Positions 5,697 to 6,588 of a DNA stretch of 6,588 bases are shown here, piece by piece. A program made the translations under genes and the position numbers. The notes under the pieces were generated by a model. That model did no database searches. It saw only the letters and a list, made by a program, of their open reading frames with translations, and was not told the origin of the DNA. This DNA is from an uncultured Desulfovibrio sp. GTDB lineage: Bacteria > Desulfobacterota > Desulfovibrionia > Desulfovibrionales > Desulfovibrionaceae. The stretch spans positions 1 through 6,588 of the forward strand of contig UQJT01000071.1 in the NCBI GenBank assembly GCA_900541395.1. Reading direction: 5' to 3'. Numbering within the stretch: position 1 is the first letter of the stretch; each line of letters begins with the position of its first letter.

Positions 5697-5733
5697 CCCG
5701 CGCGGCTCGGCTCATCCGGTCGCGGGTTTTTTT
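5697..5733 (+). terminator. Rho-independent-type terminator between HHH and second sulfotransferase gene
   Basis: CCCGCG (5697-5702) pairs with CGCGGG (5721-5726), extended inward by CGG (5703-5705) with CCG (5716-5718) around a ten-base loop with a two-base bulge. Seven T residues (5727-5733) follow directly. It would end or reduce the transcript of the first two genes about 104 bp before the next start codon. The third gene then needs read-through or its own promoter; I see no good promoter between 5734 and 5836. Confidence 0.7.
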
Positions 5734-5836
5734 GGAAAAACGGCGTGCGCAAAGAGATTTTCAGCTTCAGAACGGGAGAGAGCGGCGGGATGGTTCCCGT
5801 CGATATACGTGGCCTTTCAGCAAAAAAGGATTTTAC

Positions 5837-6588
5837 ATGAAGTTGCTCAAGTCTCTGGCTCTCGGCCTCGGCGCCGTCCTTGCCTGCTCCGGCATGGCCT
5901 CGGCGGAGACCGACGTCATTCCGGTGGGAACCATCAAGTACAACCCCGCCAAAGCCTGGAACAGTTACGTCATCCTGGCAGGTTCCAACACGGCCAAGCT
6001 CATCGACCGCAACGGCAACCTGGTCAAGGAATGGAATCAGTTCGGCGGCGAGGGAATGCCCAACAAGGTATACCCCGGCGGTCACTTGCTGACCACCCTG
6101 TACCCCAGCCTGAGCAGCGGCGCCCAGGACAACAACACTGTGGCTCTGCTGGACTTCGACGGCAATATCGTTCGTCAGTACAACGGCTGGCTTAAGGTGG
6201 ACAAGGGCGAAAGAGGGCAGCCCGCCAATCCCGACGGCACCTATTCCGTGTCCCGTCAGCACCATGACTTCCAGCTTGAAGGCAGCCCCACCGGTTATTA
6301 TGCGCCCGGCGTCAAGCCCAAGCTGGACGGAAAGATGCTGGTTTTGGCCCACGACAACGTGAGCAATCCCAAAATCAACAGCGAAGTGCTGCTGGACGAC
6401 GTGATCTATATCGTGGACAAGAAGGGCGAGGTCATCTGGACCTGGTACGCCAACGAGCACTTCGATCAGTTCGGCTTCTCCGGCCCCGCCAAAAACGCCA
6501 TCCGCGCCAACACCAAGCGCGGCGGGGAACACAGCGGCGTGGACTGGCTGCACATCAACTGCGCCTCCTGGCTCGGCCCCAACAAGTG
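5837..6588 (+). CDS. Second aryl-sulfate sulfotransferase paralogue (3' end outside window)
   Basis: An open frame runs from ATG 5837 to the window edge (250 codons plus two bases), with AAGGA six bases before the start. It is a diverged paralogue of the Tat-exported sulfotransferase. Shared segments include LID-NGN-VKEW (55-66), LLDFDGNIVRQ (104-114), QHHDFQ (141-146; His142/143), the PTGYYAPG turn, IYIVDKKGEVIW (190-201) and DWLHINC with His239. LGPNK at the edge matches LGPNH of the paralogue, and the partial codon TG would fit the next conserved Trp. The N-terminus is a Sec signal (MKLLKSLALGLGAVLACSG) with a possible signal-peptidase I site after ASA (23). VLAC at 14-17 also fits a permissive lipobox, so it may be a lipoprotein. 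Unlike the paralogue there is no twin-arginine motif. At least three propeller blades are present. The C-terminal catalytic residues are not visible. Confidence 0.9.
   Translation, partial: MKLLKSLALGLGAVLACSGMASAETDVIPVGTIKYNPAKAWNSYVILAGSNTAKLIDRNGNLVKEWNQFGGEGMPNKVYPGGHLLTTLYPSLSSGAQDNNTVALLDFDGNIVRQYNGWLKVDKGERGQPANPDGTYSVSRQHHDFQLEGSPTGYYAPGVKPKLDGKMLVLAHDNVSNPKINSEVLLDDVIYIVDKKGEVIWTWYANEHFDQFGFSGPAKNAIRANTKRGGEHSGVDWLHINCASWLGPNK

Larger units (their letters stand above)
5596..5836 (+). promoter_or_regulatory. 241-bp leader between HHH gene and second sulfotransferase gene
   Basis: This gap holds the 11-bp stem-loop and the terminator. An additional weak inverted repeat ACGGGA (5772-5777) / TCCCGT (5795-5800) lies in the leader of the downstream gene. 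Promoter boxes are poor: TTGGAA at 5732-5737 with GATTTT 18 bp later is the best pair I found. CGCGC (5677-5681) can pair with GCGCG (5700-5704), part of the terminator's left arm, so an antiterminator form is conceivable but unproven. A 48-codon frame from ATG 5694 runs through the terminator and ends in a TGA overlapping the next start. Confidence 0.35.

Noticed and set aside
5730..5750. Sigma-54-like TTTGG ... TGC upstream of the second sulfotransferase
   Set aside because: The spacing is one base too long, the elements match poorly, and they overlap the terminator T-run.
5657..6553. 298-codon minus-strand frame opposite the second sulfotransferase
   Set aside because: Same shadow pattern. 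The plus-strand frame from 5837 has a ribosome site, a signal peptide and motifs shared with the upstream paralogue.

Overview
The window looks like chromosomal DNA from a GC-rich, Gram-negative, anaerobic deltaproteobacterium, most likely a Desulfovibrio-type sulfate reducer (Desulfovibrionaceae). That assignment is inference. It rests on the GC-rich coding style, the strong Shine-Dalgarno sites and the paired periplasmic aryl-sulfate sulfotransferase genes; no rRNA or other taxonomic marker is present.

Left part (1-1378): a 5' non-coding edge carries two copies of a ~56-bp direct repeat. It is followed by a leftward gene for a Qnr-like, cysteine-rich pentapeptide-repeat protein. An AT-rich divergent promoter region of about 235 bp separates it from a small rightward XRE-family repressor gene. 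The xre gene converges on the next gene with only 3 bp between the stop codons.

Middle (1382-3505): a leftward gene encodes a 707-residue hybrid sensor kinase. It has a signal peptide, a periplasmic solute-binding (SBP_bac_3-like) domain, one clear membrane helix, a PAS domain and an NtrB/ZraS-like histidine kinase core. No response regulator gene lies beside it. A 250-bp divergent region with two hairpins and a candidate promoter separates it from the sulfotransferase cluster.

Right part (3756-6588): three rightward genes form the cluster of greatest interest. The first is a PAPS-independent aryl-sulfate sulfotransferase (AssT-like six-bladed propeller) with a twin-arginine signal. The second, 37 bp later, is a 108-residue exported protein with a ComEA/PsbU-like helix-hairpin-helix domain whose hairpins look degenerate. 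After a strong hairpin and a rho-independent-type terminator comes a second, diverged AssT paralogue with a Sec or lipoprotein-type signal; it runs off the right edge.

Working model (inference): the exported sulfotransferases move sulfuryl groups between phenolic or other sulfate esters in the periplasm, and the small HHH protein is a partner rather than a DNA-uptake protein. The divergent sensor kinase, whose extracytoplasmic domain resembles a small-molecule receptor, is a plausible but unproven regulator. The uropathogenic E. coli assT-dsbL-dsbI operon has the same first gene, but here the Dsb partners are replaced by the HHH protein and a second sulfotransferase.
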